Part shown: positions 1 through 8,806 of the stretch, in pieces
Position numbering within the stretch: position 1 is the stretch's first letter
Layout: each line of letters begins with the position of its first letter
DNA from: Desulfobacterales bacterium
GTDB lineage: Bacteria; Desulfobacterota; Desulfobacteria; Desulfobacterales; Desulfosalsimonadaceae
Assembly (NCBI GenBank): GCA_034520365.1
Contig: JAXHNP010000002.1
Coordinates: 558,001-622,000, forward strand
Length of the DNA: 64,000 nucleotides
Reading direction: 5' to 3'
Position numbers and translations under genes: made by a program
Notes under the pieces: model-generated
Databases searched by the model: none
The model's input: the letters and a program-made list of their open reading frames with translations, nothing else
What the model was told of the DNA's origin: nothing

Positions 1-2060
1 TAGCTTTTCGATCGATCACGGATTCTATCAGATATCACGGGAGTTATGTCTTCAAAAATTATAGGCAGGCCAAGCGGGTCATCAAAAATTTTTATTATAA
101 ATTTCTCAAATTTCGGAACTCCGATTAACTCAATCAATTGGTCAACCGTTTCGTTAACTGCTTCTATCTTGCCAGCGAGCAACTGGTTTTCGGCTACACA
201 CAGTAATACCCCTGGAGATTTTGGGCGAATATTTTGCGCGCGTCGAAGAAACCAATATCCCCTTTCATATTTATTCAACCGACTAAGGCAAAACCCGATG
301 TCTCTTAGATATTTATAGTTTTCAGGAGACTTTTGAAGGCAAGCTTGTAGAAAGTTCAATGCCTCATTCGGCTTTCCTGTTTTTAACCTTAAAAAACCGT
401 TTCGATAAAGAAAAGAAGTGTCGTGAGGATGTTCTTTAAGCAGTTCATCTAAATATGCCATGGCTTGATCGTAACGTCCGAGCAAACTTAAGGAATCACA
501 CAAAATGAGAGTGCTTGTATGATGAGGGTATATTTCGATAGCTTTTTTTGCATACTCAATTGCTTTCTCATAATCTTTTAAATCCGAAAAATAAATAGAT
601 GCCATATTGTTATAAGTGTCTGCCCTGATCAGAGTAAGATTGGGGGTTAAATTAAGAGCTTTATGATATAACTCCAGAGCTTTGCCAGTCTGCCCTGTGG
701 GTTCGTAGTATCCGTATGCCAAATTATGTAATGGTCTAGCTGAGCCCGGTGCCTTTTTCCTTGCGTCCGCCCAAATACTTTGAACGGATCGCCAATCATA
801 ATTCCGAACATATGTGCTTATTCCCAACCCAATTAAAGCGGTACAAATGGAAAATATTAAAAAAGCAAACATTGGTTTTTTGACCACGAAATAATGATCA
901 AGCCCTTTTTTTATCCCGATTGAAATTGGGACAAACAGAAAGAGCGTGGGAAGATAATTCCTATGTTCAAAAACCATTTCAAGCGGTAGGATTGATGATT
1001 CGATGACATGATTGCAATAATAAAAAAGAATCGCAAAGGACAATACTGGATTCTTTCTAATTCGCCATACTGCAACCCCGATAAGGGACGCGTTGATCAA
1101 TATGGCAGGAAGCGTCGTCCACGGATTTAATAAAGAAACAGAAATGGGAAAATCATGGGTGATGCTGTAGTGTTCTACAGTGGGGTAAAAAATTTGGAAA
1201 AGATAAAATAACAACACGCTCGGCTGTGTCATCAAGCGCTGTTGCCATGAAAAAGGCCTGACCTCGTATATCCTCTCTAGGTATCGATTAAAATTGCCGT
1301 CCATGAAAATAAAAACACCAGCTGCGGCCACAAGAAACGCTCCAATAATAAACATTGAAGCGGCCAACTTTTGTGTTTTCCGGTCTTTTAAATCCCTGAA
1401 AAAAATAAACTCCATAAGCAAAAGGACAACTGGTAGCATCATGGCATTATTTTTAGAACCGATTGCAAACAGAAAAGACAGTGCACAAAAACCCCACCAA
1501 AAAAGACGATGAACTGCAATTTTGGTCATGCGAGCCTTCAGGTAACAGAATATCCCAATAATGTAAAAAAGTGCAGCCATAGATGCCATACGCTGAACAA
1601 TGTAGGTTACAGCCTGGATTTGGATGGGATGAATGCACCATATTGTGGCTGAAAGAAGTGCCACAAAATAAATGGTATTATGATCCAATCCTTTCACATT
1701 GGGCGTGCGAAGCAATAGCCTAACGGTTAGAAAAAGAAAAAACGCTGTGAGCAAATGAATGGTGGTGTTGACAATATGATAGCCGGTGACATCATCTCCA
1801 CCCCAGAGCCAATTTAAAGATAGCGAAAAATATGAGAGTGGCCGATATAAACTATCTTGGGTTGGGGTTGCATAAAAACTGTCGACAACAGCATCCAGAC
1901 TAAAGGACTGCATATGAATTTTCGCATTGCGGGTAATGTTCTGGTAATCATCCAATTGAAATGGACTATTGAAAGTATTGGAATAAATCAGGCAGATAAG
2001 AATGGAAAAAAAAATGAACGGCTTAAAATTATTACTCAGATTCTTTTGAGGTTTATTCAT
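1..2060 (-). CDS. TMTC/DUF1736-like membrane glycosyltransferase with TPR repeats (3' end outside window)
   Basis: The frame from the ATG at 2060 stays open to the window edge (about 686 codons), so the stop lies outside. The protein starts with a membrane anchor followed by a luminal Leu-Asp-Asp motif (QLDDYQNI), typical of GT-C-fold transferases of the TMTC/DUF1736 type. Roughly ten hydrophobic segments follow, including the conserved FEHRNYLPTLFLF block. The last ~280 residues are TPR repeats (KALELYHKALNLTPN, YEKAIEYAKKAIEIYPHH). It is a diverged paralogue of the next gene: TYIVQRMA and FEHRNYLP occur at matching places in both. The 43-bp gap and shared strand suggest one operon behind the pilin gene. 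A role in glycosylating the pilin or another exported protein is inferred from family and neighbourhood only. Confidence 0.75.
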   Translation of the reverse strand, partial: MNKPQKNLSNNFKPFIFFSILICLIYSNTFNSPFQLDDYQNITRNAKIHMQSFSLDAVVDSFYATPTQDSLYRPLSYFSLSLNWLWGGDDVTGYHIVNTTIHLLTAFFLFLTVRLLLRTPNVKGLDHNTIYFVALLSATIWCIHPIQIQAVTYIVQRMASMAALFYIIGIFCYLKARMTKIAVHRLFWWGFCALSFLFAIGSKNNAMMLPVVLLLMEFIFFRDLKDRKTQKLAASMFIIGAFLVAAAGVFIFMDGNFNRYLERIYEVRPFSWQQRLMTQPSVLLFYLFQIFYPTVEHYSITHDFPISVSLLNPWTTLPAILINASLIGVAVWRIRKNPVLSFAILFYYCNHVIESSILPLEMVFEHRNYLPTLFLFVPISIGIKKGLDHYFVVKKPMFAFLIFSICTALIGLGISTYVRNYDWRSVQSIWADARKKAPGSARPLHNLAYGYYEPTGQTGKALELYHKALNLTPNLTLIRADTYNNMASIYFSDLKDYEKAIEYAKKAIEIYPHHTSTLILCDSLSLLGRYDQAMAYLDELLKEHPHDTSFLYRNGFLRLKTGKPNEALNFLQACLQKSPENYKYLRDIGFCLSRLNKYERGYWFLRRAQNIRPKSPGVLLCVAENQLLAGKIEAVNETVDQLIELIGVPKFEKFIIKIFDDPLGLPIIFEDITPVISDRIRDRSKS

Positions 2061-2103
2061 TTTGATCTTTTGTCCGCACAAAGTTTATTTATGGAAAAAT
2101 TGT

Positions 2104-4191
2104 TCAGCTTGCGGGTTTATGATGTTTCTTGAGCACTTGCAAAATGACCGGCTCAATAATCTTTTTAGAGATGGGGGCATACTCCGGGTTATCCGCATAG
2201 GTTTCGAGTCCTTTTTTTATTTTTTGCGCGTTGAATTGATTTGCCACCCTTTCTGAATATTTACATGCATGTTTATTTTCTCCCGCTCTTATACTGTTTT
2301 CGATGATGGCAAAATAAAAAGTTAGAGTGTCTGAATCGTGTTCAATCGCATGAAGCAATAATTTCTCAGCTTCGTCATGCTGACCGGATCGACTCAATGC
2401 AACTGAAGTATTTAAGATTACGCTCGCTTTATCCCATACCAAATCATAGGCTTTTTTAAAAGAGGATAACGCCTCTGAATATTTCCCCTGCCACAATTGA
2501 ATATGTCCTTTAAGATTATGATAAATGCCATTGTTCGGACTTTTTGATAAAAGCATGGAAACATGCGTTAAGGCATCGTCGAATTTTTTTTGAAGGATGA
2601 GGGCATTTGCAAAATCTCTTCTGATTTTAAGATTTCCAGGATTTATTTCCAGTGCTTTGGCAAACAATTCATTTGCCTTTGCAGGATTTTGTTTTTTGTA
2701 ATAATAAAGAAGTGCCATATTACCATAGATATCCGCTTCAACATAATTAGATGGTAAATTTTTGTTCAGAGACTCTTTTAAAAGCTTGAGCGCCATGTCA
2801 TAGCGGTGAGGATGCCTACTGTTATCCCCCCATGCAAGTTTTATGGCAAGAATATTTAAAGCTCTGGCATCATTGGGCGCCTTGTTAACCGCATCCCTCC
2901 ACAAAGTAATATCATTCTTCCATGCCTGGTTTCTGATATAGGTATCGGCTGAAAAAAAAATAACTAACATAAAAATTAGCAGACTGGTAGAAATGGAAAT
3001 GATGATGTTCTTTTTATAGGTTACCAATAAATAATTGAAGAGATAGGCAATTGGCAGGAATAGAAAAAGCGAGGGCAGGTAATTCCTATGCTCAAAAATC
3101 ATCTCAAGGCCAATGATGCTTGATTCGATGATATGGTTCAGAAAAAAAAAGAGAATCGAAAAGGAAAGTATCGGCCTTTTCTTTAACTGGAATACGGATA
3201 TTAAAATAAGAAAAGAAATAAATAAGATGCTCGGCAAAGTCGTCCAAGGTGCGAACAATGACTCAGACACAACAACATCATGAGCGACGGATAGACGATC
3301 CGGCTTGGGATAAAATATTTGGGAAAGATAAAGCGAAATCACCCGCGGTTGTGTAAGCAATCTTTCCGAGAGGGTAAACGGTCTTATCCGGTAAAGATAA
3401 TCTGTAAAGGAAAGCGGGCCACCTTTTATAAATGCCGCCGAGCCGGCTAAAAAAATAATTGCGGCAATAACTGCAGTTGTGAGGTAAACTTTTTTTCTTG
3501 TGATGTGCTCGGCTATATCTTGAAAAAAAGCAATTTCTAACAATATAAGTGCCATCGGCATCATAACGGCATTCTGTTTTGAGCTAATCCCGAGCAAATA
3601 AAAAATTAGGCAAAAAGAAAGCCAGATCAATCGCCGTGAGAACTTTAGACTCAATCTTGCATTTATATAAGATAACATGCCAAGAAGATAAAACATCGCT
3701 GCCAACTGTGCCATTCTTTGAACAATATAAGTAACTGCCTGGGTTTGAATGGGATTGACCGACCAAAAAATACTTGCCAGCAGTGCAATGAAAAATGGAG
3801 TCCCTATATGGTTGTCTCTAAGATTGGGGGTACTGAATAATTTTAAAATCAGTAAATAAAGAAAAAACGCTGTTAATACATGGATAATTGTATTGACAAT
3901 GTGATAGCCAAATACATTGTCCTGACCAAAATACCAATTTAAGGCAAATGTCAGACACGCAAATGGTCGATAAGGTCTGTCCCCTAATGTTTCAGGATTA
4001 TGTGTGTCTGTGAAAAATGTTTTGACGAGGCTGTTCGGATGCAGGGAGTCTATATGAAGGTAATAATTGTTTACAATATTAGGACGGTCATCAAGGTGCC
4101 ATGAGGCGGTGAATGTATTTGAATAGATGGAAAAGAGAATAGTAAGTAGGAAGGTAAAAAAAATAAAATTTCTAACCAAGGGTATACGCAA
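2104..4191 (-). CDS. TMTC/DUF1736-like membrane glycosyltransferase with TPR repeats
   Basis: This 695-residue protein has an N-terminal membrane anchor, a luminal WHLDDRPNI motif near residue 32 (the Asp pair expected in GT-C transferases) and about ten transmembrane segments to residue ~420. FEHRNYLPSLFLFLPIAYL lies in the DUF1736 region. From about 440 to the end there are TPR units (AKANELFAKALEINPGN, YSEALSSFKKAYDLV). Proteins of this build resemble eukaryotic TMTC O-mannosyltransferases; bacterial members are mostly uncharacterised. It is the tandem paralogue of the gene at 1-2060. The pilin gene lies just upstream on the same strand, but a strong terminator at 4213-4243 separates them, so these two genes may be transcribed from read-through or their own promoter. 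Confidence 0.8.
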   Translation of the reverse strand: MRIPLVRNFIFFTFLLTILFSIYSNTFTASWHLDDRPNIVNNYYLHIDSLHPNSLVKTFFTDTHNPETLGDRPYRPFACLTFALNWYFGQDNVFGYHIVNTIIHVLTAFFLYLLILKLFSTPNLRDNHIGTPFFIALLASIFWSVNPIQTQAVTYIVQRMAQLAAMFYLLGMLSYINARLSLKFSRRLIWLSFCLIFYLLGISSKQNAVMMPMALILLEIAFFQDIAEHITRKKVYLTTAVIAAIIFLAGSAAFIKGGPLSFTDYLYRIRPFTLSERLLTQPRVISLYLSQIFYPKPDRLSVAHDVVVSESLFAPWTTLPSILFISFLILISVFQLKKRPILSFSILFFFLNHIIESSIIGLEMIFEHRNYLPSLFLFLPIAYLFNYLLVTYKKNIIISISTSLLIFMLVIFFSADTYIRNQAWKNDITLWRDAVNKAPNDARALNILAIKLAWGDNSRHPHRYDMALKLLKESLNKNLPSNYVEADIYGNMALLYYYKKQNPAKANELFAKALEINPGNLKIRRDFANALILQKKFDDALTHVSMLLSKSPNNGIYHNLKGHIQLWQGKYSEALSSFKKAYDLVWDKASVILNTSVALSRSGQHDEAEKLLLHAIEHDSDTLTFYFAIIENSIRAGENKHACKYSERVANQFNAQKIKKGLETYADNPEYAPISKKIIEPVILQVLKKHHKPAS

Positions 4192-4212
4192 TTCAGATTG
4201 GGGGGTTCAATT

Positions 4213-4243
4213 TAAAAAGTCTGGGTGACTAGTCACCCAGACT
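4213..4243 (-). terminator. Intrinsic terminator after the pilin gene
   Basis: A perfect 26-bp palindrome (4218-4243, arms AGTCTGGGTGACT) is followed in the minus-strand transcript by CTTTTTAAA. It lies 37 bp after the pilin stop codon and before the start of the TPR gene. Confidence 0.85.
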
Positions 4244-4279
4244 CTTTATTTAAATAATTTAGATTATGCTGTCAGAAAT

Positions 4280-4750
4280 TTAGGGTTCGATGATCTTATA
4301 GTAAACGTTAGTGGTTCCATCCCAATATCCCGTCGGATCTCTTGATATATCCATGGCTAACTGATAGTCATCTGGGCATCGACCGCTTCCGTCAGTAACA
4401 CTGATAGTAATTCCGTTATTGGGATCCGTGTCAGCGCCGATGGTCCCGGTGTTCTCACCACTGAGGGCAATACCCGCGCCGGTGTTCCCCTCACGGGATA
4501 AGTCTATTCTATCTGCAGCGGCATTTGCAGCAGTCGGAACTTCGGTAATTGTGGGAATTGCGAAGTAATCAGAAAGCCCGCCAGCAATTGAGTTTGCATC
4601 ACTTTCCGTAGCACTGCAGAAAGACTTGTTTCTGTAGGCAATAAAGTTCGGAATAGCGATGGCCGCCAAGATGCCGATGATGGCAATAACGATCATCAGC
4701 TCGATGAGTGTAAAACCTTTACTGTTGTTTCCTCTTAGTTTTCTTAGCAT
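4280..4750 (-). CDS. pilA: Type IV major pilin-like prepilin (PilA)
   Basis: This 156-residue prepilin has a classic class III signal: a 12-residue basic leader, then the processing site KG|FTLIELMIVIAIIGILAA with Glu at mature position 5. PilD-type peptidase would cleave after Gly12 and N-methylate Phe; such an enzyme is encoded at 47256-48038. The mature part (~144 residues) carries an Asn/Thr/Gly-rich globular domain and two cysteines (SFCSATES, GRCPDDYQ) that could form the C-terminal disulfide loop. It is clearly longer than the ~60-residue Geobacter e-pilin. The start has an excellent ribosome-binding site (AGGAGG four bases upstream). A sigma-54-type promoter lies ~90 bp upstream and a strong terminator follows, so it is probably a monocistronic, highly expressed gene. 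Confidence 0.93.
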   Translation of the reverse strand: MLRKLRGNNSKGFTLIELMIVIAIIGILAAIAIPNFIAYRNKSFCSATESDANSIAGGLSDYFAIPTITEVPTAANAAADRIDLSREGNTGAGIALSGENTGTIGADTDPNNGITISVTDGSGRCPDDYQLAMDISRDPTGYWDGTTNVYYKIIEP

Positions 4751-4840
4751 GGTTCCTCCTTTTTCATTTTTTGTTTAAGTTCCGTGGTGTAATTTTTGGT
4801 CTGCTTAGCTTGATCACAAAAATTATTTGTTTAATATTGA

Positions 4841-4856
4841 TGCAATTGAAATGCCA
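4841..4856 (-). promoter_or_regulatory. Candidate sigma-54 promoter of pilA
   Basis: Read on the minus strand the site is TGGCATTTCAATTGCA. It matches the -24/-12 consensus TGGCAC-N5-TTGCA at every key position except the C at position 6, with exact GG-to-GC spacing. Initiation would fall near 4830, leaving a leader of ~80 nt. Sigma-54/PilR control of pilA is established in Myxococcus, Geobacter and Pseudomonas. Confidence 0.7.
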
Positions 4857-5294
4857 CAATTTAAAAATTTATCCATTTATATTTTTTTCTATTTATTTGG
4901 TTTTTTTCCTGGATGTTATATAGCATCTGATTCGTTTATGTAAAGACAAATTTGATCTATATTCATTTAATTTAACAAATATTGTTAATTCACTGACAAA
5001 TTTTGTCAGCGCGTTATATTTATATCAGAGAAGCTGCAAATCACTTTTCACTCAATGCCATTAACTTAAGCCATTTTACCCTCATCCCGGCCTTTTTTAG
5101 AGGGAGAAGGGGTGAAGCGGAATCGCTGAAATTTAAAATTTACCGTATTTTTTCTTGACCTATGCTTAAAAATATAGGAATATTATAAATTTTAGTAACA
5201 ATTTAGAGGGTTAGCAAGAGCTTCAATACCATCAGGCAAATCTGAATAAGGGTTCATCCGATTAAAATCATAAAAAGAAAGGATTTAAAGGGTT
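4857..5294. other. Intergenic region between pilA and ppdK
   Basis: AT-rich spacer with no credible gene. It holds a fragment of a dispersed repeat end (CAATGCCATTAACTTAAG near 5054, the terminal motif of the MITEs at 23189 and 30325) and a fragment of a Pro/Gly-rich repeat (near 5080-5116) that recurs near 14612-14650. A possible -35 box TTGACC at 5155-5160 precedes an AT-rich stretch and could be part of the ppdK promoter, but no convincing -10 stands at the right spacing. Confidence 0.5.
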
Positions 5295-8003
5295 ATGACA
5301 AAATACGTTTATAAATTCGGAGACGGAACCGCTGAAGGATCTGGTGCGCAGAAGAACCTGCTGGGCGGCAAGGGCGCCAACCTGGCTGAAATGGCAAGGC
5401 TGGGCCTGCCGGTGCCGGCCGGATTTACCATTTCAACCGATGCTTGCATTGACTACATGAAATCAGGTGATTATCCTGACACCCTTGAAGCAGAGGTTGA
5501 AAAAGCGCTCAAGCAGACCGAGGACATCATGGGTATGAAATTCGGGGACCCGGATGACCCGCTTCTGGTTTCCTGCCGGTCAGGGGCCAGAAAATCCATG
5601 CCCGGCATGATGGAGACCGTGTTAAACGTGGGGCTTACCACAAAGACCATTCCCGGCCTGATCAAAAAAACCGGTAAGGAACGGTTTGTGTGGGACTCCT
5701 ACCGCCGCCTGATCCAGATGTTTGCGGATGTGGTCATGGAAAAGGCGGAAGGTTTAGAACCGGAGGAAGGCCAGGAAATCCGGATGCAGCTTGATGCCAT
5801 CATGGATCAGATGAAAGAGGAGAAAGGCTATAAAGAGGACACGGATTTCACCGCCGAAGACCTGAAAATTATATCTGAGAAGTTCAAGGACAAGGTCAAG
5901 GAAGTGATCGGCACGGACTTTCCGGATGACCCCAAAACCCAGCTCTGGCAGGCGATCGGCGCGGTGTTTAAATCCTGGAATGGAAAGCGCGCCGTATCCT
6001 ACCGCCGGATTGAAGGCATTCCGGATGAATGGGGCACCGCCTGCAACGTGCAGAGCATGGTGTTCGGTAATATGGGCGACACGTCGGCGACCGGTGTGGC
6101 CTTTACCCGTAACCCGGCCACCGGTGAAAACAATTTCTACGGCGAATGGCTGCCCAATGCCCAGGGCGAGGACGTGGTGGCCGGGATCCGAACCCCCAAC
6201 CCTTTAAATGATGATACCAAAAACGATCAGAATGAGCACTTGCAGTCTTTGGAGCAGTTCATGCCGGAGGTTTACAAGGAACTCGTCGAGGTTCGCAACA
6301 CCCTTGAAAAAAATTACCAGGATATGCAGGATCTGGAATTTACCATCCAGGAAAACCGGCTGTTCATGCTCCAGACCCGGGTGGGCAAACGTACCGGTCT
6401 GGCGGCGCTTAATATGGCCATGGATATGCGGGAAGAAGGCCTGATTGATGATAAAACCGTTGTCACCCGCGTCACCCCGGCGCAGCTCGATGAAATGCTG
6501 CATCCGCTGGTTGACCCGGATGCCGAGAAAAAGGCCAATGTGATTGCCAAGGGACTGCCCGCCGGGCCGGGCGGCGCCTTCGGGCAGATTGTGTTCAGTT
6601 CCGCAGATGCGGTGAAATGGTATCAGGACGGAAAAGGCGTCATCCTGGTGCGCGAGGAGACCAACCCGGAGGATGTCGAGGGGATGCGCGCGGCCAACGC
6701 CATTTTAACCGCCCGGGGCGGCATGACCAGCCATGCGGCGCTTGTGGCCCGGGGCTGGGGCAAATGCTGCATTGTGGGCGCAGGCGACCTTAAAATCGAT
6801 GCGCTGGGCAAGAAACTGACCGTTGACGGCAAGACCTATAAAGAAGGCGACGTGTTCACCCTAAACGGCACCAAGGGGTTTGTTTACGAAGATAGGCTGC
6901 CCATGATGGATGCCACGGAAAACCCGCGGCTTCAGGGTTTTATGTCTATTGTGGATGAGTACCGCACCATGAAGGTGAGAACCAACGCGGAAACCCCCAA
7001 GGATGTGCAGATTGCCAAAGATTTCGGCGCCCAGGGCATCGGCCTGTTCCGAACCGAGCATATGTTTTACGGCGAAGGCGCGGAGAAGCCGCTGTTTCTG
7101 CTTCGAAAGATGATTCTATGCGACACTGAGGAGGAACGGCGGGCCGCACTTGATGAGCTTTTTCCGTTTGTCAAAGAGGATATTAAAAAGACGCTTGTCA
7201 TTATGGACAACCTGCCGGTCACCTTCCGGCTGCTGGACCCGCCGCTTCATGAGTTCGTGCCCCACAGCGAGGAAAACCAGAAGTTGCTTGCCGAGGCATT
7301 AAATATTGATGTGGAGACAGTTAAAAGAAGGAGCAATGTATTAAAGGAAAGCAACCCCATGATGGGCCATCGCGGGGTACGGCTGGGCGTTACCTATCCG
7401 GAAATCTCGGAAATGCAGGTCCGGGCCATTCTTGAGGCCTCGGCGGAAATGATCAAAGACGGCAAGAAGGCGCTGCCTGAGATCATGATCCCGGTGACCG
7501 CTGATGAAAAGGAACTGATCAATGCCCGGGAGATCGTGGACCGGGTTTACAAAGAGGTGCTGGAAAAACATCAGATCAAAGAGATTGAATTTCAGTACGG
7601 CACCATGATCGAGATTCCGCGGGCCTGCCTGATTGCGGATAAAATGGCGGAAAATTCGCAATTCTTTTCATTCGGCACCAATGACTTAACCCAGATGACG
7701 TTCGGGTTCAGCCGCGACGATATCGGCGGATTCATGAGCGCCTATTTAAACCTGGGGATTTTGAAGCATGATCCGTTCCAGACCATTGATATGGAAGGCA
7801 TCGGCCATCTTATAACGGAGGCGGTCGAGAAAGGCCGGGCCGCGCGGCCGGATCTTAAAATCGGGATCTGCGGCGAGCACGGCGGGGATGCGGAATCGGT
7901 TAAATTCTGCTTTGAATGCGGGTTTGATTATGTGAGCTGCTCGCCGTATCGGCTGCCCATTGCGCGGCTGGCCGGGGCACAGGCGGCGATTGAGGCGGAG
8001 TAA
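5295..8003 (+). CDS. ppdK: Pyruvate, phosphate dikinase
   Basis: Interconverts pyruvate + ATP + Pi with PEP + AMP + PPi in the cytoplasm, feeding gluconeogenesis and PEP for the aromatic pathway. The 902-residue length fits the family. The N-terminal ATP-grasp domain begins NLLGGKGANLAEMARLGLPV. The swivelling phosphohistidine domain carries ARGGMTSHAALVARG with the catalytic His at about residue 480. The C-terminal PEP/pyruvate barrel has GIGLFRTEHMF, FGTNDLTQMTFGFSRDD and GICGEHGGD with the proton-relay Cys. An AGGATTTAAAGGG stretch precedes the ATG. It is a single gene between pilA (divergent) and a convergent toxin-antitoxin pair; nothing suggests an operon. Confidence 0.97.
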   Translation: MTKYVYKFGDGTAEGSGAQKNLLGGKGANLAEMARLGLPVPAGFTISTDACIDYMKSGDYPDTLEAEVEKALKQTEDIMGMKFGDPDDPLLVSCRSGARKSMPGMMETVLNVGLTTKTIPGLIKKTGKERFVWDSYRRLIQMFADVVMEKAEGLEPEEGQEIRMQLDAIMDQMKEEKGYKEDTDFTAEDLKIISEKFKDKVKEVIGTDFPDDPKTQLWQAIGAVFKSWNGKRAVSYRRIEGIPDEWGTACNVQSMVFGNMGDTSATGVAFTRNPATGENNFYGEWLPNAQGEDVVAGIRTPNPLNDDTKNDQNEHLQSLEQFMPEVYKELVEVRNTLEKNYQDMQDLEFTIQENRLFMLQTRVGKRTGLAALNMAMDMREEGLIDDKTVVTRVTPAQLDEMLHPLVDPDAEKKANVIAKGLPAGPGGAFGQIVFSSADAVKWYQDGKGVILVREETNPEDVEGMRAANAILTARGGMTSHAALVARGWGKCCIVGAGDLKIDALGKKLTVDGKTYKEGDVFTLNGTKGFVYEDRLPMMDATENPRLQGFMSIVDEYRTMKVRTNAETPKDVQIAKDFGAQGIGLFRTEHMFYGEGAEKPLFLLRKMILCDTEEERRAALDELFPFVKEDIKKTLVIMDNLPVTFRLLDPPLHEFVPHSEENQKLLAEALNIDVETVKRRSNVLKESNPMMGHRGVRLGVTYPEISEMQVRAILEASAEMIKDGKKALPEIMIPVTADEKELINAREIVDRVYKEVLEKHQIKEIEFQYGTMIEIPRACLIADKMAENSQFFSFGTNDLTQMTFGFSRDDIGGFMSAYLNLGILKHDPFQTIDMEGIGHLITEAVEKGRAARPDLKIGICGEHGGDAESVKFCFECGFDYVSCSPYRLPIARLAGAQAAIEAE

Positions 8004-8121
8004 AGAAGGTACTGAGGGACTTAGGTCCTGAGGGACTGAGGGGATTAGGGATTGGGTCTGTTGTTGGGTTTCGCAGACTCAACCCAACCTACGTACCTAT
8101 TGTTTTGACTATTGCACATTG

Positions 8122-8151
8122 GCTGCAAGCGCCCTTTGAGGTGCTTGCAGC
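8122..8151. repeat. Inverted repeat after ppdK
   Basis: GCTGCAAGCGCC and its near-complement GGTGCTTGCAGC flank a 6-base loop. There is no T-run on either side, so it may be a rho-independent-like pause, a repeat, or both. The preceding 8010-8095 segment (GTTGGGTTTCG...CTCAACCCAACC) also looks like dispersed repeat material. Confidence 0.45.
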
Positions 8152-8203
8152 ATTATGGCTTGTTGGTAAAAACGCCTTGCTACATCCTATCGAAAATTCA
8201 TTT

Positions 8204-8464
8204 TCATTCGTAATGCGTCCACATGCGAAGAACCTTTATAATTTTCTGATCATTCAGAACCTGATAAACTAAACGATGCTGAATGTTTATGCGTCGGGAA
8301 AAAGCACCGGCCAAATCGCCTAACAACTTTTCAAACGGTGGAGGGGTTTGGTAAGGATCTTCGCGCAGAATTTCAATCAGTTTTTCCGCTTTTGGGCGCA
8401 AACCGGCAGCAGATAGTTTTTTGGCGTCTTTTTGAGCCTGTTTGGTAAAAACAACCCGCCACAT
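8204..8464 (-). CDS. YoeB/Txe-family mRNA interferase toxin
   Basis: RelE-superfamily endoribonuclease toxin, expected to cleave mRNA on the ribosome. The ATG at 8464 overlaps the antitoxin stop by one base (TAATG), giving 86 residues; a longer frame would need a TTG start. The family signature is complete: FEKLLGDLAGAFSRRINIQHRLVYQV carries the Glu and Arg catalytic positions, and the end ...RMWTHYE supplies the C-terminal His-Tyr of YoeB. Antitoxin-before-toxin order and translational coupling are typical. It may stabilise the locus or act in stress response; which of these cannot be told from sequence. Confidence 0.92.
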   Translation of the reverse strand: MWRVVFTKQAQKDAKKLSAAGLRPKAEKLIEILREDPYQTPPPFEKLLGDLAGAFSRRINIQHRLVYQVLNDQKIIKVLRMWTHYE

Positions 8465-8706
8465 TACCAATCAAGGTCTTGGCTGCATTCTTCTACCGGC
8501 GTGGCAAGGCCGTCCCGGATGGACTCCCTCATACCTGGAATACCAAGCAAGTAAAGCGTCTCCTGTATAGAACGCCAATCATCCTCTGAGATAAGCACGG
8601 CATTGGCGCGCTTGCCTTTTATGATAATGGGTTCATGTGAAGAAGCTGCTTCATCAATCAAGCCAAAGAGTTTGGCCCTGGCCTCAGTAATGGTAATTGT
8701 CGGCAT
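8464..8706 (-). CDS. YefM/Phd-family antitoxin
   Basis: An 80-residue antitoxin with the N-terminal Phd/YefM DNA-binding fold (MPTITITEARAKLFGLIDEA, then PIIIKGKRANAVLISEDDW) and a flexible acidic C-terminal tail that should wrap the toxin. AGGGGTGG just upstream of the ATG provides a good ribosome-binding site. It should repress its own promoter, where a palindrome is visible (8744-8761), with the toxin as co-repressor as known for YefM-YoeB. Confidence 0.93.
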   Translation of the reverse strand: MPTITITEARAKLFGLIDEAASSHEPIIIKGKRANAVLISEDDWRSIQETLYLLGIPGMRESIRDGLATPVEECSQDLDW

Positions 8707-8743
8707 ATTCCACCCCTTCGATTAATACAGATTGTATTTATAA

Positions 8744-8770
8744 TGTACGCAATTACGTACACTATGTCAA
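8744..8770 (-). promoter_or_regulatory. Promoter and operator of the toxin-antitoxin operon
   Basis: On the minus strand TTGACA (complement of 8765-8770) is a perfect -35 box. A 17-base spacer leads to TACATT as a plausible -10. The palindrome TGTACGcaattaCGTACA (8744-8761) overlaps spacer and -10, where autorepression by the antitoxin would work. Confidence 0.65.
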
Positions 8771-8806
8771 CCTAAATAGAGGGCTAAAGGCTTCCGCTAC
8801 CCAGTT

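Noticed and set aside
5471-7661. Several open frames opposite to and within ppdK (60-106 codons)
   Set aside because: They are shadows of a strongly coding GC-rich gene; none has a ribosome-binding site or recognisable domain, and ppdK explains the codon bias.
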